Assembly: GCF_900092335.1 (NCBI RefSeq)
Contig: NZ_LT596207.1
Span: 642,555 to 685,903 of the forward strand
Origin: Corynebacterium phoceense
GTDB lineage: Bacteria; Actinomycetota; Actinomycetes; Mycobacteriales; Mycobacteriaceae
DNA length: 43,349 bases
Reading direction: 5' to 3'
The notes under the pieces were generated by a model that saw only the letters and a program-made list of their open reading frames with translations, was not told where the DNA came from and made no database searches. Both the position numbers and the translations under genes were made by a program. Below, piece after piece: positions 14,238 to 23,663 of this stretch. Each line of letters starts with the position of its first letter. The stretch's first letter is position 1.

Positions 14238-15152
14238 ATGACTGTTAAGACCCTTTCCGCGGCGGGAACAACTGCCGCTGTCATCGTCACTCACCAGCGC
14301 GTGGAGCTGCTGCGCGCGTCGTTAGAGCAGGTCGTAGGGCAAACTCACCCGGTGGAATGGGTCATCGTCGTCGACAATGGCAATGAGGCTGCGGTGCGTG
14401 AACTCGTGGAGTCCATGGCGGGCGAACGCGCGGTATACATCGGGTCGAAGACGAACCTGGGCGGCGCGGGCGGCTTCGCGCTGGGCTTCTTGAAGGCGCT
14501 GGCGCTGGGTGCGGATGCCATCTGGTGCGCGGATGACGATGGCCGTCCGGCGGACTTCGGCGTGCTGGAGGAGCTCTACCGCGTGGCGGAGGCGAACTCC
14601 TTGCACGAGGTCTCCCCGGCCGTGTGCAATATCAACGAGCCGGAGCGCCTCGCGTTCCCGCTGCGCCAGGGCCTCGTGTGGCGGCGCCGGATGGATGAGC
14701 TGGAGGGGGACTTCCTGCCGGGGATCGCGTCGCTGTTTAATGGCGCGCTCATCTCGGCGGAGGCCATGACGATCATCGGCGTGCCGGACTATCGCCTCTT
14801 CATTCGCGGCGACGAGGTCGAGTACCACCGCCGCCTGGTCAACTCGGGACTCGAGTTTGGCACGGCGCTCACGTGCGCGTACTTGCACCCGGACGGCTCG
14901 GACGAGTTCAAGCCGATTCTGGGCGGCAAGATGCACACGCAGTACCCAGAGGGCGAGTTCAAGCGCTTCTTTACCTACCGCAACCGCGGCTACCTGTTGT
15001 GGCAGCGTGGCATGCGCAAGCTCCTGCCGCAGGAATTCGCACGCTTTGGTTGGTTCTTCCTCGTCCAGCAGCACGACCCGAAGGGCTTTATGGAGTGGCT
15101 CGCGCTGCATAACCGGGGGCGCAAGGAAGACTTCCGTAGGCCGGGGCAGTAG
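14238..15152 (+). CDS. glfT1: Galactofuranosyltransferase GlfT1
   Basis: The 304-aa GT2-family enzyme should add the first galactofuranose residues to the decaprenyl-linked linker unit of arabinogalactan, as Rv3782 does (established in mycobacteria). Seen: AVIVTHQRVELLRASLEQV at the N-terminus, NLGGAGGFALGF, the metal-binding DDD in CADDDGRPAD (residues about 94-103), and FIRGDEVEYHRRL with the likely catalytic acid region near residue 195. It is cytoplasmic-face and lacks membrane spans. ATG 14238 was preferred to 14229 because of the promoter spacing. Adjacent Wzm/Wzt and Emb support the role. Confidence 0.85.
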   Translation: MTVKTLSAAGTTAAVIVTHQRVELLRASLEQVVGQTHPVEWVIVVDNGNEAAVRELVESMAGERAVYIGSKTNLGGAGGFALGFLKALALGADAIWCADDDGRPADFGVLEELYRVAEANSLHEVSPAVCNINEPERLAFPLRQGLVWRRRMDELEGDFLPGIASLFNGALISAEAMTIIGVPDYRLFIRGDEVEYHRRLVNSGLEFGTALTCAYLHPDGSDEFKPILGGKMHTQYPEGEFKRFFTYRNRGYLLWQRGMRKLLPQEFARFGWFFLVQQHDPKGFMEWLALHNRGRKEDFRRPGQ

Positions 15153-15175
15153 CCGCCCGGGTTCATTGAAAACAA

Positions 15176-15205
15176 CGAAAGCCGCCGGATGTCCGGCGGC
15201 TTTCG
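15176..15205. terminator. Bidirectional terminator between glfT1 and emb
   Basis: Perfect 14-bp arms (CGAAAGCCGCCGGA and its complement) with a 2-nt centre lie between convergent genes; the A/T tracts of the stem serve both strands. Confidence 0.8.
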
Positions 15206-15216
15206 GCATTGAAGGG

Positions 15217-18200
15217 CTACTTTTCAGAGCCCTCCGGACGAATCTTCATCTCAGATTCCTTCCACAGACCCGAGCGTGTGATGATCTCGTGGTCGATGGA
15301 GGCGAGGTCGGGGGCCTCGCCGGCGGAGTTGGTGCGCAGCTCGTACTTCTTGATGGAGCCCCAGTCGCGGGCCCAGTCGTGGTTGAGGTAGGCCGGGATC
15401 TCGTAGTCGTAGTTCACGGCCTCCGCGGTAGCCATGGCGCCGCCGCCAGAGAAGGACTGGAAGTCCGTGAGCGAGGTCTGCGCCGCCGCGTCCGGAAGGA
15501 TGCGGTACTCGGGGATCTCGGTCACGCCGGCGTAGTGGTCGAAGGTGCGCTGGCAGGGGAACTGCAGGGCCGTGGACCAGTCGAGAAGGCCCGGGGTATC
15601 GGAGCCGATGACATTATTGAGGGTGTCCAGGGTGGGTACGCGCGGCGGCGTGATGGCCAGCCAGTCTTCCTCATCGAGGGAGTCATCCGTAGCGACGAGG
15701 CGCACGACGTTCGCCTCGGCGGGGAGCTGGTCGAGTGCCATGCGGAGGTTACGCCACTTCGGGGTGGCGCCGACATCGGACAGTTCGGCCTCGCCGATGT
15801 CCTTGATGGAGCCGCCGTCCTGCGTGCCGTACTGGAGCGTGAGCTCCATGCCGTCCTGCTCAATGCCATTGACATCGTGGTGGTAGATGTTGCCGGCGGC
15901 GGAAACGACGAGGAGCGGGGCGGCGTCGGTTGCTTCAGGCAGCTTAAACCACTGGGACTTGAGGCTGGCGGTGCCTTCCTGGTCCTCAGAGTACGAGCCG
16001 GTGATGGGGACCTTGGTGTAGTCCAGGTCGAAGGGCAGCGCGATGTGGGAGCCGTTGACGCCCGCCTGATCACGCTCGCCGGAGGTAGCCTGCTTCTCCT
16101 GCTCGCTGCGGTGGGCGGACTCGCTCTCCGTCTTCGTGGAGGCCGTACCGTCCGTCTCGCCGTTCTGCTCGTTCTCGTCAACCGCGCCGCCCAGGGAGCG
16201 GTCGGCGCCGGAGGACGCGTTGGTCGTATCCGTGCTCTGCGACGTGGACAAGCCGCCGATAGCACCCACGGAGGCGGAGTTCTGATACTCAGGTTCGATG
16301 GAGGACGGCACGTTATCCGGGGCAAAGCCCGTGGAGTTCGGGTCGTTGAGGGACTCGCCCAGAGTGCCGGCAATCGGCTCGAGGAAGGAGTCGTTCGTAT
16401 TGGTCTCCACCAAAGTGGCATAGGCGAGCGAGCACGTGTTACCCGCAAGCGAGGCAAGATTGCCCTTGCCCACGGAGTAGGCGTCGCCCTGGGAGACGTA
16501 GGCCTTAGCGAAGGAGGCCATGGAGAAGGCCACGACGCCAATACACGCGATGGCAATGGGAGCAGACATGACGCCGGCCCAGCGGGTCACGCGGTCAGAC
16601 TCGGCGGCGCGGAAGTCCTCGTCGCTCGTGCCCGCGGCAATCGCCTTGGTGCGGCGCGACTCGCGACGGAAGGACTGAATGATGCCGATAGCGAGGATGA
16701 CCAAGCCGATGGCGAGCACCACCGTGTTCGCCTCAATGGCCTTGAGTTGGACGGTGCGGTCCCACCACGGAATGCCGAAGGAGGAGACGTACCACCAGGC
16801 GTTCCAGCCAGCCAGGGAGATGGCAAGGAGGAAGGTCACGGCGGCCAGGGCGAAGGTGCGTGCGCGGGAGGAGCGCAGGGCGATCTGGGAGAGCACGACC
16901 GCGCCCAGGGCGGCGACGACGCCGGCGACACCGGCGTAGATGCCGAAGTGGTGCGTCCACTTCGTCGGCGTGAACATGAGGAAGAACATGCTCAGCGCGA
17001 TGATGAGCAACAGGCGCGCGGTGGGGCCAGCCTCAGCGCCCACGACGCGGCGGTTCTTAATGAACGCGTAGACGATCAGCGCCAGGCAGAAGAGCATGGT
17101 GAACATCGCGAAGCGGCGTGTGAGCGAGCCGTCCACGGACTCCTGGAAGAGCGTGGTGTAGCGAACGTACTCGGAGTACCACGGCAGCGCGGGGCCGACC
17201 TGGGAGCGCACGGAGGTGGACTCAAGGACGGTCGCGAGCGTTTGGTCGTGGAAGACCGCCACCATAATCGCGGTGCCGGAGGCGAGGAACGTGGAGACGA
17301 GCGGGACCCAGCCCAGCCCAGTGGCCTTGGCGCGCTCACCGAGGAAGGCAAAGAGCTGCGGCAGGCAGACCAGGAAGATGCCCACGGCGAACAGACCCGT
17401 GGGGCCGACGGCCAGCGTGATCGTCGCGATGATGGTGCCGATAGCCGCTGGCAGGAGGCGGCGCGTAGCGATGGAGCGCTCGAAGGACGCCCACGTCAGC
17501 ATGACGCCCAAGGCGACCATAGGCTCCGGACGGATGCCGTTGTTATACGGCAACCAGAAAGCCAGGAACATAAACGCCGCGGTCCAGTGGGCGACGCGGC
17601 GGCCGTTAACGAGCTCGCCAAAGCGCGGGAGGATTTCGCGCGACAGCACGAACCAGATTATGAGCGCGGCGACGAGCGATGGCAGGCGCATGAAGACCGA
17701 GGAGGTCGACACGTGCGTGAGCGCGGCGAGTAGGTCGTAGTACGGGGAACCGAAGGGGGCCTCAGGCACGCCGTACCAGCGGTAGTAGTTCGCCATGTAG
17801 TCCGCGTGACCGCTCACGCGCGCCATGGTGAGGATGAAGCCGTCGTCCGAGGTATTCGAACCGAAGATGTGCCAGAACGCGAGGATGGCGGCGACCACGC
17901 CATCGAGCGGACGGACCTGCTTCCACGTCTCCGGCATAAAGCCGAAGCGCTTGCCGTCGAGGCGGTCAATACGCCACAGGCAGAACAAGGAGATGAGGAC
18001 CATGAGCAGGCCGAACCACATGGCAATGGTCTTCACCGTGGACGGCGAGGAAGTAAAGCGGGAGTTGACCTCCACGTCGACACGCATGTCGCTGAGCGCT
18101 GCGCGAGCCTCCGGCGTGTTATCAATCTCGGTGTAGGTACCGGTGACCTGCGGACGCTCGTCGTCTTCGGTCTCTTCTTCGTGCTTGCCCACGTCAACGC

Positions 18201-18678
18201 GCACGGAGTCGCCATCCGCCGCGATATGCAGCACGGCATCGTCAGGCAGAGCCGCGACCTCGCTCTTGTCGAGGGAGAGGATGACCGTGTCGAGGGAGGC
18301 GACCGTGAGGCCCCGCTCCTCGTCGTAGCGGACGAACATACCGCGGTTGGTCGCCTTCTCCGACTCGGGCGGCACCGTGCCGTAGAGCAGCGACTGTCCC
18401 TCACGCAGGTACTGCGTCGCTGCGATGGGGATTTCCGCATCAATCTTCTCCGGCGCCACCGAGATGAGCGGCGAGTTGATCGAATTGAGCGAGTCATTTT
18501 GCGGCCAGTGCACGCTGGACTGCACCTGGTTGACCGGCAACAACGGCAGGGCCACAAAGGCCAGGAAGCCAAGAATGCCGGAGACGAGAGCAGTCCACTT
18601 CAACCATGCCGGCGCGGTCTCCATGCGCACGGGCTGCGAAGCAACGCTCGATGCTGGGCTTTCGGTCGATAAAGTCAC
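15217..18678 (-). CDS. embC: Arabinosyltransferase Emb (EmbA/B/C family, GT53)
   Basis: The 1153-aa membrane enzyme polymerises arabinan onto arabinogalactan from decaprenyl-phospho-arabinose. It has an N-terminal jellyroll-like domain (residues about 50-215), a GT-C domain of many spans (about 215-720) with the catalytic Asp pair in NTSDDGFILT near residue 276, and a C-terminal carbohydrate-binding domain. Corynebacteria usually have one Emb, the target family of ethambutol. A Ser/Thr/Glu-rich, probably disordered insert spans residues about 804-868. The GTG start at 18678 is fixed by a TAGACT box 6 nt upstream. Confidence 0.93.
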   Translation of the reverse strand: MTLSTESPASSVASQPVRMETAPAWLKWTALVSGILGFLAFVALPLLPVNQVQSSVHWPQNDSLNSINSPLISVAPEKIDAEIPIAATQYLREGQSLLYGTVPPESEKATNRGMFVRYDEERGLTVASLDTVILSLDKSEVAALPDDAVLHIAADGDSVRVDVGKHEEETEDDERPQVTGTYTEIDNTPEARAALSDMRVDVEVNSRFTSSPSTVKTIAMWFGLLMVLISLFCLWRIDRLDGKRFGFMPETWKQVRPLDGVVAAILAFWHIFGSNTSDDGFILTMARVSGHADYMANYYRWYGVPEAPFGSPYYDLLAALTHVSTSSVFMRLPSLVAALIIWFVLSREILPRFGELVNGRRVAHWTAAFMFLAFWLPYNNGIRPEPMVALGVMLTWASFERSIATRRLLPAAIGTIIATITLAVGPTGLFAVGIFLVCLPQLFAFLGERAKATGLGWVPLVSTFLASGTAIMVAVFHDQTLATVLESTSVRSQVGPALPWYSEYVRYTTLFQESVDGSLTRRFAMFTMLFCLALIVYAFIKNRRVVGAEAGPTARLLLIIALSMFFLMFTPTKWTHHFGIYAGVAGVVAALGAVVLSQIALRSSRARTFALAAVTFLLAISLAGWNAWWYVSSFGIPWWDRTVQLKAIEANTVVLAIGLVILAIGIIQSFRRESRRTKAIAAGTSDEDFRAAESDRVTRWAGVMSAPIAIACIGVVAFSMASFAKAYVSQGDAYSVGKGNLASLAGNTCSLAYATLVETNTNDSFLEPIAGTLGESLNDPNSTGFAPDNVPSSIEPEYQNSASVGAIGGLSTSQSTDTTNASSGADRSLGGAVDENEQNGETDGTASTKTESESAHRSEQEKQATSGERDQAGVNGSHIALPFDLDYTKVPITGSYSEDQEGTASLKSQWFKLPEATDAAPLLVVSAAGNIYHHDVNGIEQDGMELTLQYGTQDGGSIKDIGEAELSDVGATPKWRNLRMALDQLPAEANVVRLVATDDSLDEEDWLAITPPRVPTLDTLNNVIGSDTPGLLDWSTALQFPCQRTFDHYAGVTEIPEYRILPDAAAQTSLTDFQSFSGGGAMATAEAVNYDYEIPAYLNHDWARDWGSIKKYELRTNSAGEAPDLASIDHEIITRSGLWKESEMKIRPEGSEK

Positions 18679-18690
18679 CCAGATAGTCTA
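18679..18690 (-). promoter_or_regulatory. Leaderless-type -10 box before emb
   Basis: On the minus strand TAGACT (18690-18685) is followed by 6 nt and then GTG 18678. This gives emb its own promoter inside the cluster. Confidence 0.5.
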
Positions 18691-18711
18691 AACCACCTCG
18701 CACGGTTCGCC

Positions 18712-18936
18712 TTATCTCTGCGCAGGTGATCCCGGCCCCAGCACCCGAGCTGCGTGGGCCAGCTCCTCCTCTGCCGCCCGCAGTTCCGCCTCCATCTGCG
18801 TGTTCGCGGGAGCGCGGTCGAAGCAGGCTTCCGCCGTGAGCAGGCCCGCCGCGCGGTCGATGCGGAAGGCCAGCCGGAAGTCCGGCAGCCACGCCGTCCA
18901 CGCGCCCGCGATGGCGTGTTCCAGCGGGTCTGTCAC
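18712..18936 (-). CDS. Hypothetical 74-aa protein between aftA and emb
   Basis: The frame starts with GTG (TDPLEHAIAGAWTAWLPDF) 9 nt after the aftA stop and ends 33 bp before emb. The predicted product is soluble, Trp- and Ala-rich at the start, with a long helical C-terminal half (NTQMEAELRAAEEELAHAARVL). No family is recognised. Its tight spacing between two arabinosyltransferase genes on the same strand suggests co-expression with AftA. A chance frame in high-GC sequence cannot be excluded. Confidence 0.55.
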   Translation of the reverse strand: MTDPLEHAIAGAWTAWLPDFRLAFRIDRAAGLLTAEACFDRAPANTQMEAELRAAEEELAHAARVLGPGSPAQR

Positions 18937-18945
18937 GACTGTCTA

Positions 18946-20937
18946 CTACTGGGTGCGCACGGCGACGACGAACGGGCCGACCTGCTTGACGTCCCAGCCC
19001 TCGGCGAAGACCTCCGGGTTGTAGAAGATCGCGCGGTAGCGCACGTTGGGCTGGTTCGGGTAGATATCCTCCGCGAGGTGGATCTTATAGCCGTCCGTCT
19101 CCGCACCGTCCTCGGCGACCTCGCCGCGGAAGATGATGGCGGACGGACCCTGCCACTTGGCGCTATCGAGCGCCTCGCGGAATTGCTCGGGGGTCTGATC
19201 CCAGGACTCGCGCGCCCACGTTTCCATCTGTGCGCTGCGCTCGCGGAACTGTCCCAGCGGGTTGGCGTAGTGCGCGGTAAAGGCGTTGAAGCCGTGGTAC
19301 GGGTAGTACGCCATAAACAGCTTCTCGTCAGTCATGATGACCGTGCCGTTCGGCGTATAGCCGTGGTCCACGATGAAGTCATTGATCTCCCCGTACTTCG
19401 AGGCCGAGTCCGGGGTGAATTGGTCCGCGCGCTCGCCATTGCCGTCCGTATCCGCGTACGCGTGGTCAATGGCGTCTTCGTTGAGGCGCGGAATCTGCTG
19501 CACGTAGTAGATACCTGACAGCAGCATGACCACCACGAAGGCCGTGGTAATCGCGCGGTTTGTCGGCACGTCAAAGCGCGCCGGATACAGGGAGTGAATG
19601 CCCACCAGCCGTACCTCCGCCAGACCCAGGATGCCGGCGGTGGCCATGAAGAGCACGACGATGATTTCCAGGCGGAAGCTGAGCAGCGTCGTACCGGCGA
19701 GCGTCACCACCATCGAGGCGACGATCCATGCGTAGATTCCGCCGAGCGCGAAAGCAAGCGCCCGCACCTCGGCATCGGCAAGCCGGAGCGCCAGGAAAAT
19801 GACACCGATGAGGCACAGCGCACCGATGACGCTGGGCGAGAGGAACGGCACGGGCAGCTGCGTGCCCTCGCTGGGCAGGTAATGCTGCGCGGCAGACTCG
19901 AGCGGGACGCCGCTGCGCAACGCCGACATGACGTAGGGACCCCACGCGACGGCGGCGATGGCCAACGAGGCCACGCCGATGATGACGAGCCGGACAATCG
20001 GCAGCCACCGGCGTTCATAAACCGCGGTGATAATGGCGAGCAGGGAAACCACCGTGAGCGCAATGGCACCGGTGAACAACGTGTAGAAGGTCGCCGAGAT
20101 GCCCAGGAAGAGGGCAAGGCCCGCCGTCGCGGACCACGAGCCATGGAAGGCACGCTGCGCGAGCAACGCCGCCGCCGGCGCGCCCATCGCAATGACCGCG
20201 GAGTACGGCTCTTCCGCGCCGAGCGTGAGCGTGACCGCCGTGGTCATCACAGCAATGGCCGTCGCCACAGGCAGCGAGCCCACGAGGTGCTGCCAGATCG
20301 GCACGAGGATGGAGCCTGCCACCGCGAGCGAGATGAGTGCCCACGGCTGGAAAACCTCCCAGCCCGGTAAGCCCAACACGGCCGCGAGCCGGCCGCCCAG
20401 CCAGAACCAGCCCATGGGATAGAACGTGGGCATGTCCAGGTAGTTCATGTCGGCGTAGCCGCCCTGCTCCGTCGTGCGCGTGAGGAACTGTGTGCGGAAG
20501 ACCTGATCGACCTGAATGCCGTCGAGCCACAGCTTGGTGGCCGAAAGCGGAATTCCTACCGCAGCGATGACGATGAACGCCGGTGCCATGTAGGAGAAGA
20601 AATACGTGAGCGCCACGCGCCACTGCGGCCGGCGGCGTTTACCGTAGTACTCATCCGAAATCCACCATGCGAGCAGCCCCGCCACAATGACAAGGGTGAG
20701 CACCATACCCGCCGTCGCGAGCGCGCGCGTGACCATGGAGGTACTAAACGCCGGCAGGTGCGTGCGCTTGAACACCATCCACGCCACGAGCGTCACCGCA
20801 AAGGCGCCCACACCGGCGCTCGAGAGCCCTAAGAGCGTGGAGCGCAGGGAGAGCAGATCGGACGCATAGTTTTCGGTGCGCATCTGGGGACGCAGAATGG
20901 TACCCCGGCGGCGCGGCTGAGCGGCGGCAGTAGTCAT
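18946..20937 (-). CDS. aftA: Galactan 5-O-arabinofuranosyltransferase AftA
   Basis: The 663-aa membrane GT-C enzyme (GT85) transfers the first arabinofuranose onto galactan, priming Emb. It shows about eleven to thirteen hydrophobic spans over residues 35-490 and a C-terminal extracytoplasmic domain with TDEKLFMAYYPYHGFNAFTAHYANPLGQF and DWVKQV-like end. Position between dprE2 and emb equals Rv3792 in M. tuberculosis. ATG 20937 has TTCACT 7 nt upstream. A terminator-like hairpin separates it from dprE2, so it is probably transcribed separately at least in part. Confidence 0.92.
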   Translation of the reverse strand: MTTAAAQPRRRGTILRPQMRTENYASDLLSLRSTLLGLSSAGVGAFAVTLVAWMVFKRTHLPAFSTSMVTRALATAGMVLTLVIVAGLLAWWISDEYYGKRRRPQWRVALTYFFSYMAPAFIVIAAVGIPLSATKLWLDGIQVDQVFRTQFLTRTTEQGGYADMNYLDMPTFYPMGWFWLGGRLAAVLGLPGWEVFQPWALISLAVAGSILVPIWQHLVGSLPVATAIAVMTTAVTLTLGAEEPYSAVIAMGAPAAALLAQRAFHGSWSATAGLALFLGISATFYTLFTGAIALTVVSLLAIITAVYERRWLPIVRLVIIGVASLAIAAVAWGPYVMSALRSGVPLESAAQHYLPSEGTQLPVPFLSPSVIGALCLIGVIFLALRLADAEVRALAFALGGIYAWIVASMVVTLAGTTLLSFRLEIIVVLFMATAGILGLAEVRLVGIHSLYPARFDVPTNRAITTAFVVVMLLSGIYYVQQIPRLNEDAIDHAYADTDGNGERADQFTPDSASKYGEINDFIVDHGYTPNGTVIMTDEKLFMAYYPYHGFNAFTAHYANPLGQFRERSAQMETWARESWDQTPEQFREALDSAKWQGPSAIIFRGEVAEDGAETDGYKIHLAEDIYPNQPNVRYRAIFYNPEVFAEGWDVKQVGPFVVAVRTQ

Positions 20938-20950
20938 GGCTTCCAGTGAA
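20938..20950 (-). promoter_or_regulatory. Possible leaderless -10 box before aftA
   Basis: TTCACT (20950-20945, minus strand) is followed by 7 nt and then ATG 20937. It is a weak match to TAnnnT. Confidence 0.3.
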
Positions 20951-20981
20951 CCACATTCCCCACCGGGATCCGGGATCGCGA

Positions 20982-21025
20982 AACCCCCGCGACCACGTCA
21001 CAGTCGACGAGCGGGCGCGGGGGTT
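20982..21025 (-). terminator. Hairpin between dprE2 and aftA
   Basis: Perfect arms AACCCCCGCG (20982-20991) and CGCGGGGGTT (21016-21025) lie just after the dprE2 stop. On the minus strand TTTCGC follows. Confidence 0.6.
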
Positions 21026-21035
21026 GCGGGTCGTT

Positions 21036-21797
21036 CTAGAACGGCAGCTTGCGGAAGATGGGCTGCGGGATGAACTTAAACGCCAGGGAGACGTACTCGA
21101 ACAGCGGGTGCACGAAGATGGACTCCTTGTTGTGCACGACTGCGTCGTACGTGGCCTTGGCAACGTCCGCGACGTTGACGGTGAGCGGTGCCTCGCCTGC
21201 GGCGGCAGACATCTTGGTGCGCACCTGGCCCGGGCGCACGACGAGCACCTTGGCACCGGACTCGCGCAGCGCCTCGCCGAGGTTGACGAAGAAGCCGTCG
21301 ACGCCCGCCTTGGACGCGCCGTAGACGAAGTTGGAGCGACGCACGCGCTGGCCTGCAACGGAGGACAGGGCGACGATGGTGCCGTGGCCCTGCTTCTTCA
21401 GCTTCTGTCCCAACAGCACGCCCACGGACACGGGCGCCGTGAAGTTGGTCTGTGCGGAGGCAACAGCCTGCGCCTGGTCCTGCCACAGCGCTTCCTGGTC
21501 GCCCAGGGTGCCGAAGGCGATGATCGCAACATCCACGTCGCCGTGCGCAAACGCGGCGTCGATGACGGCCGGATGGGAGTCGAAGTCCGTGGCGTCGAAA
21601 TCGACAACCTCGACCTGTGCGCCCTGGGCCTCGAGCTGTGCGCGGGCCGCGTCGATACGCGGGGAATCCTTGCGCGCGGCGAGCGTGACGTGCGGGGTGC
21701 CGCCGTGGGAGAGGAACTCGGAGACGATGCCCAGACCGATCTCGGAGGTACCGCCCAGAAGCAGGATGTTTTGTGCCTGGCCTACTGCATTCAGCAT
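21036..21797 (-). CDS. dprE2: DprE2, decaprenylphosphoryl-2-keto-ribose reductase
   Basis: The 253-aa short-chain dehydrogenase reduces decaprenylphosphoryl-2-keto-erythropentose to decaprenylphosphoryl arabinose with NADH, the second half of the DprE1/DprE2 epimerisation. Seen: LLGGTSEIGLGI coenzyme loop (residues about 13-24), VALSSVAGQ and catalytic Y-x-x-x-K in YGASKAGVDGF (about 150-160). It ends in a hydrophobic-basic tail FKFIPQPIFRKLPF. It lies 29 bp after dprE1 in the same direction, with AAAGGA upstream of ATG. Confidence 0.93.
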   Translation of the reverse strand: MLNAVGQAQNILLLGGTSEIGLGIVSEFLSHGGTPHVTLAARKDSPRIDAARAQLEAQGAQVEVVDFDATDFDSHPAVIDAAFAHGDVDVAIIAFGTLGDQEALWQDQAQAVASAQTNFTAPVSVGVLLGQKLKKQGHGTIVALSSVAGQRVRRSNFVYGASKAGVDGFFVNLGEALRESGAKVLVVRPGQVRTKMSAAAGEAPLTVNVADVAKATYDAVVHNKESIFVHPLFEYVSLAFKFIPQPIFRKLPF

Positions 21798-21826
21798 GTT
21801 CTTTTCAGGTCCTTTCGGGGTGGTTT

Positions 21827-23242
21827 CTAGTGCAGCTCGAGACGGCGGGACATGTCAGATGCGAAGACGCCGGTCGGGTCGATCTCGTTGCGGGTCTTCA
21901 GCCAGCCCTCCATGCCCGGGTACATCTTGTGGAAGTTCTCGGCGGAGGTACGCGACTCCTTGGCCAGGTACAGGCGGCCACCGAACTCCATGACGCGACG
22001 GTCAAGGTCGTCGAGGAAGGCACCCAGGCCCGGCTTGATGGGGAAGTCCACGCAGACGTTCCAGCCCGGCATGGGGTAGGACAGCGGAGCCTTGTTCCCC
22101 GGGCCGAAGAGCTTGAACACGTTGAGCGCCGAGTAGTGGCCCGAACGCTGCATGTCGCGAATGATGTCCTTGAACGGCTCGACGGCCTCGGTGGGCACGA
22201 CGAACTGGTACTGCAGGAAACCATTGGAACCGTAGCCACGGTTCCACTCACCGATGAGGTCGAGCGGCTGGTAGAACTGCGTGAGGTTCTTCACCTTGTT
22301 CCGGGCCGGAGCACCCATCATGTAGTAGGCCTCGCCAATCGCCATGAGCGACAGCTTGTTCATCGTAAAGTTCGGGAAGATATCCGGCACCGTCATCAGC
22401 TGCGGCGCGTTGAACTTGAGCGGGTCCTTGGCCAGCTTCGGCGCGAGCTCCTCAAGCTGTGCCAGCGTGGCGAGCGAACCACGGGAGATGGTCGAGCGGC
22501 CCAGCTTCGGCTCCGGGGAGATGACGTCGAACCATGCGGACGAGTAGGTGTAGTTCACCTCAGAGCCGTCCGAGTGGAAGGCCACGGTCTCATCCAGGTT
22601 GTTCGTGCGGTCCGTATCCGCGATGAAGTAGGCGGTCTCCGTCTTCGTCATGCGAATGCGGGCGCGCAGGATGATACCGGTAAGGCCCATGCCACCCACG
22701 GTGGCCCAGAACAGCGTGCCGTCCGGATCATCTGCAGAGCCTTCCGGCTCCAGGTGGAGGACGCGGCCGTCGGCCACGAGCAGCTCCATGGAGACAACGT
22801 GGTTGCCGAAGGAGCCGGCGGAGTGGTGGTTCTTGCCGTGAATATCGGGGCCAATGGCGCCGCCGATGGTGACCTGGCGGGTGCCCGGCAGAACCGGAAC
22901 CCACAGGCCGTACGGCAGGGCAGCCTTCATGAGCTGGTCCAGGGTGACGCCGCCGTCGACGTCGACGATGGCGGATTCAGGGTCAATGGAGTGAATCTTG
23001 TTGAGCGGCTGCATGTCGATCACGAGGCCGCCGGCGTTTTGTGCCGGGTCGCCGTAGGAACGACCCATGCCGCGGGCGATGACGCCGCGCTTGAGGTGCT
23101 CGGGCTTGTCGGAGTTGTCGTCCGCCACCTGGGCGACGGCCGCCTGGATGACCTCAACGTCTGCGGTGGACAGGACGTGAGCGGAGGTGCGGGCAGTACG
23201 TCCCCAACCATGCAGGGACTGTTCGGTGGTGTGTAGTTCCAT
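21827..23242 (-). CDS. dprE1: DprE1, decaprenylphosphoryl-ribose 2'-oxidase
   Basis: The 471-aa FAD enzyme of the vanillyl-alcohol oxidase type oxidises decaprenylphosphoryl ribose, the sole route to the arabinose donor used by AftA and Emb. Seen: the FAD-binding block [50 protein letters not shown], and the substrate-site segment [13 protein letters not shown]. That Cys (about residue 398) matches Cys387 of M. tuberculosis DprE1, the covalent target of benzothiazinones, and is retained. YLAKESR holds the active-site Lys. It heads the dprE1-dprE2 unit. Confidence 0.95.
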   Translation of the reverse strand: MELHTTEQSLHGWGRTARTSAHVLSTADVEVIQAAVAQVADDNSDKPEHLKRGVIARGMGRSYGDPAQNAGGLVIDMQPLNKIHSIDPESAIVDVDGGVTLDQLMKAALPYGLWVPVLPGTRQVTIGGAIGPDIHGKNHHSAGSFGNHVVSMELLVADGRVLHLEPEGSADDPDGTLFWATVGGMGLTGIILRARIRMTKTETAYFIADTDRTNNLDETVAFHSDGSEVNYTYSSAWFDVISPEPKLGRSTISRGSLATLAQLEELAPKLAKDPLKFNAPQLMTVPDIFPNFTMNKLSLMAIGEAYYMMGAPARNKVKNLTQFYQPLDLIGEWNRGYGSNGFLQYQFVVPTEAVEPFKDIIRDMQRSGHYSALNVFKLFGPGNKAPLSYPMPGWNVCVDFPIKPGLGAFLDDLDRRVMEFGGRLYLAKESRTSAENFHKMYPGMEGWLKTRNEIDPTGVFASDMSRRLELH

Positions 23243-23336
23243 CTCTTACTCTTTGCTCGACGGATAATGCTCCATCCAGCCTACCCACGTGTGAGCCCGC
23301 ATGACACGCAGGACCCAAGTGATATACGGAACAAAC

Positions 23337-23354
23337 CGGGCATTCTCATGCCCG
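23337..23354 (-). terminator. Small hairpin after the 92-aa gene
   Basis: CGGGCAT-TCTC-ATGCCCG (23337-23354) lies 11 bp past the stop of the gene at 23366 and before dprE1. On the minus strand GTTTGTTC follows. Confidence 0.55.
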
Positions 23355-23365
23355 ATCAAAAACCT

Positions 23366-23644
23366 TTAATACAAATCCATGAGGTCACGGATTTCCTTGG
23401 GCAGTTCCTCCTGCGTCTCAATCACGGGGCCGTCATACTCCCGCAGAATGTCGTACACGCGCTGGCGCGAGGTCGAGTCCATGATGGGCAGTTCCTGCGC
23501 CATGAGTCGCGTCATAAAGTCGCTGAGCGGCGCCGTCGTATTCTGTGTTGCCTGGTAGGAGCCATTGCGACGGTCGTCCTCCGTGCGCTCGTCCTGGGCC
23601 GCCTGCTGCGCCGGCGTCATATGCTCATGCTTATCGGAATACAT
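23366..23644 (-). CDS. Hypothetical protein, 92 aa
   Basis: The product starts MYSDKHEHMTPAQQAAQDER; its first half is hydrophilic and Gln/Asp/Arg-rich, and the second half looks helical (SDFMTRLMAQELPIMDSTSRQ). No signal peptide, span or known family is seen. ATG 23644 is preferred to 23665 because a TAGTCT box lies 7 nt upstream. It is divergent from the membrane-protein gene at 23664: the two start codons are only 19 bp apart and their -10 boxes overlap. Confidence 0.65.
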   Translation of the reverse strand: MYSDKHEHMTPAQQAAQDERTEDDRRNGSYQATQNTTAPLSDFMTRLMAQELPIMDSTSRQRVYDILREYDGPVIETQEELPKEIRDLMDLY

Positions 23645-23663
23645 GCCGTCTAGACTATCCCGC
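23645..23663. promoter_or_regulatory. Overlapping divergent leaderless promoters
   Basis: Plus strand: TAGACT at 23651-23656, 7 nt, ATG 23664. Minus strand: TAGTCT at 23657-23652, 7 nt, ATG 23644. The two hexamers share 5 bp, so both polymerases cannot melt the site together. Confidence 0.55.

Noticed and set aside
14857..17733. 958-codon open frame on the plus strand
   Set aside because: It is antisense to emb and has the biased composition (Arg/Gly/Val/His-rich) of a high-GC shadow frame; the emb frame shows clear family motifs.
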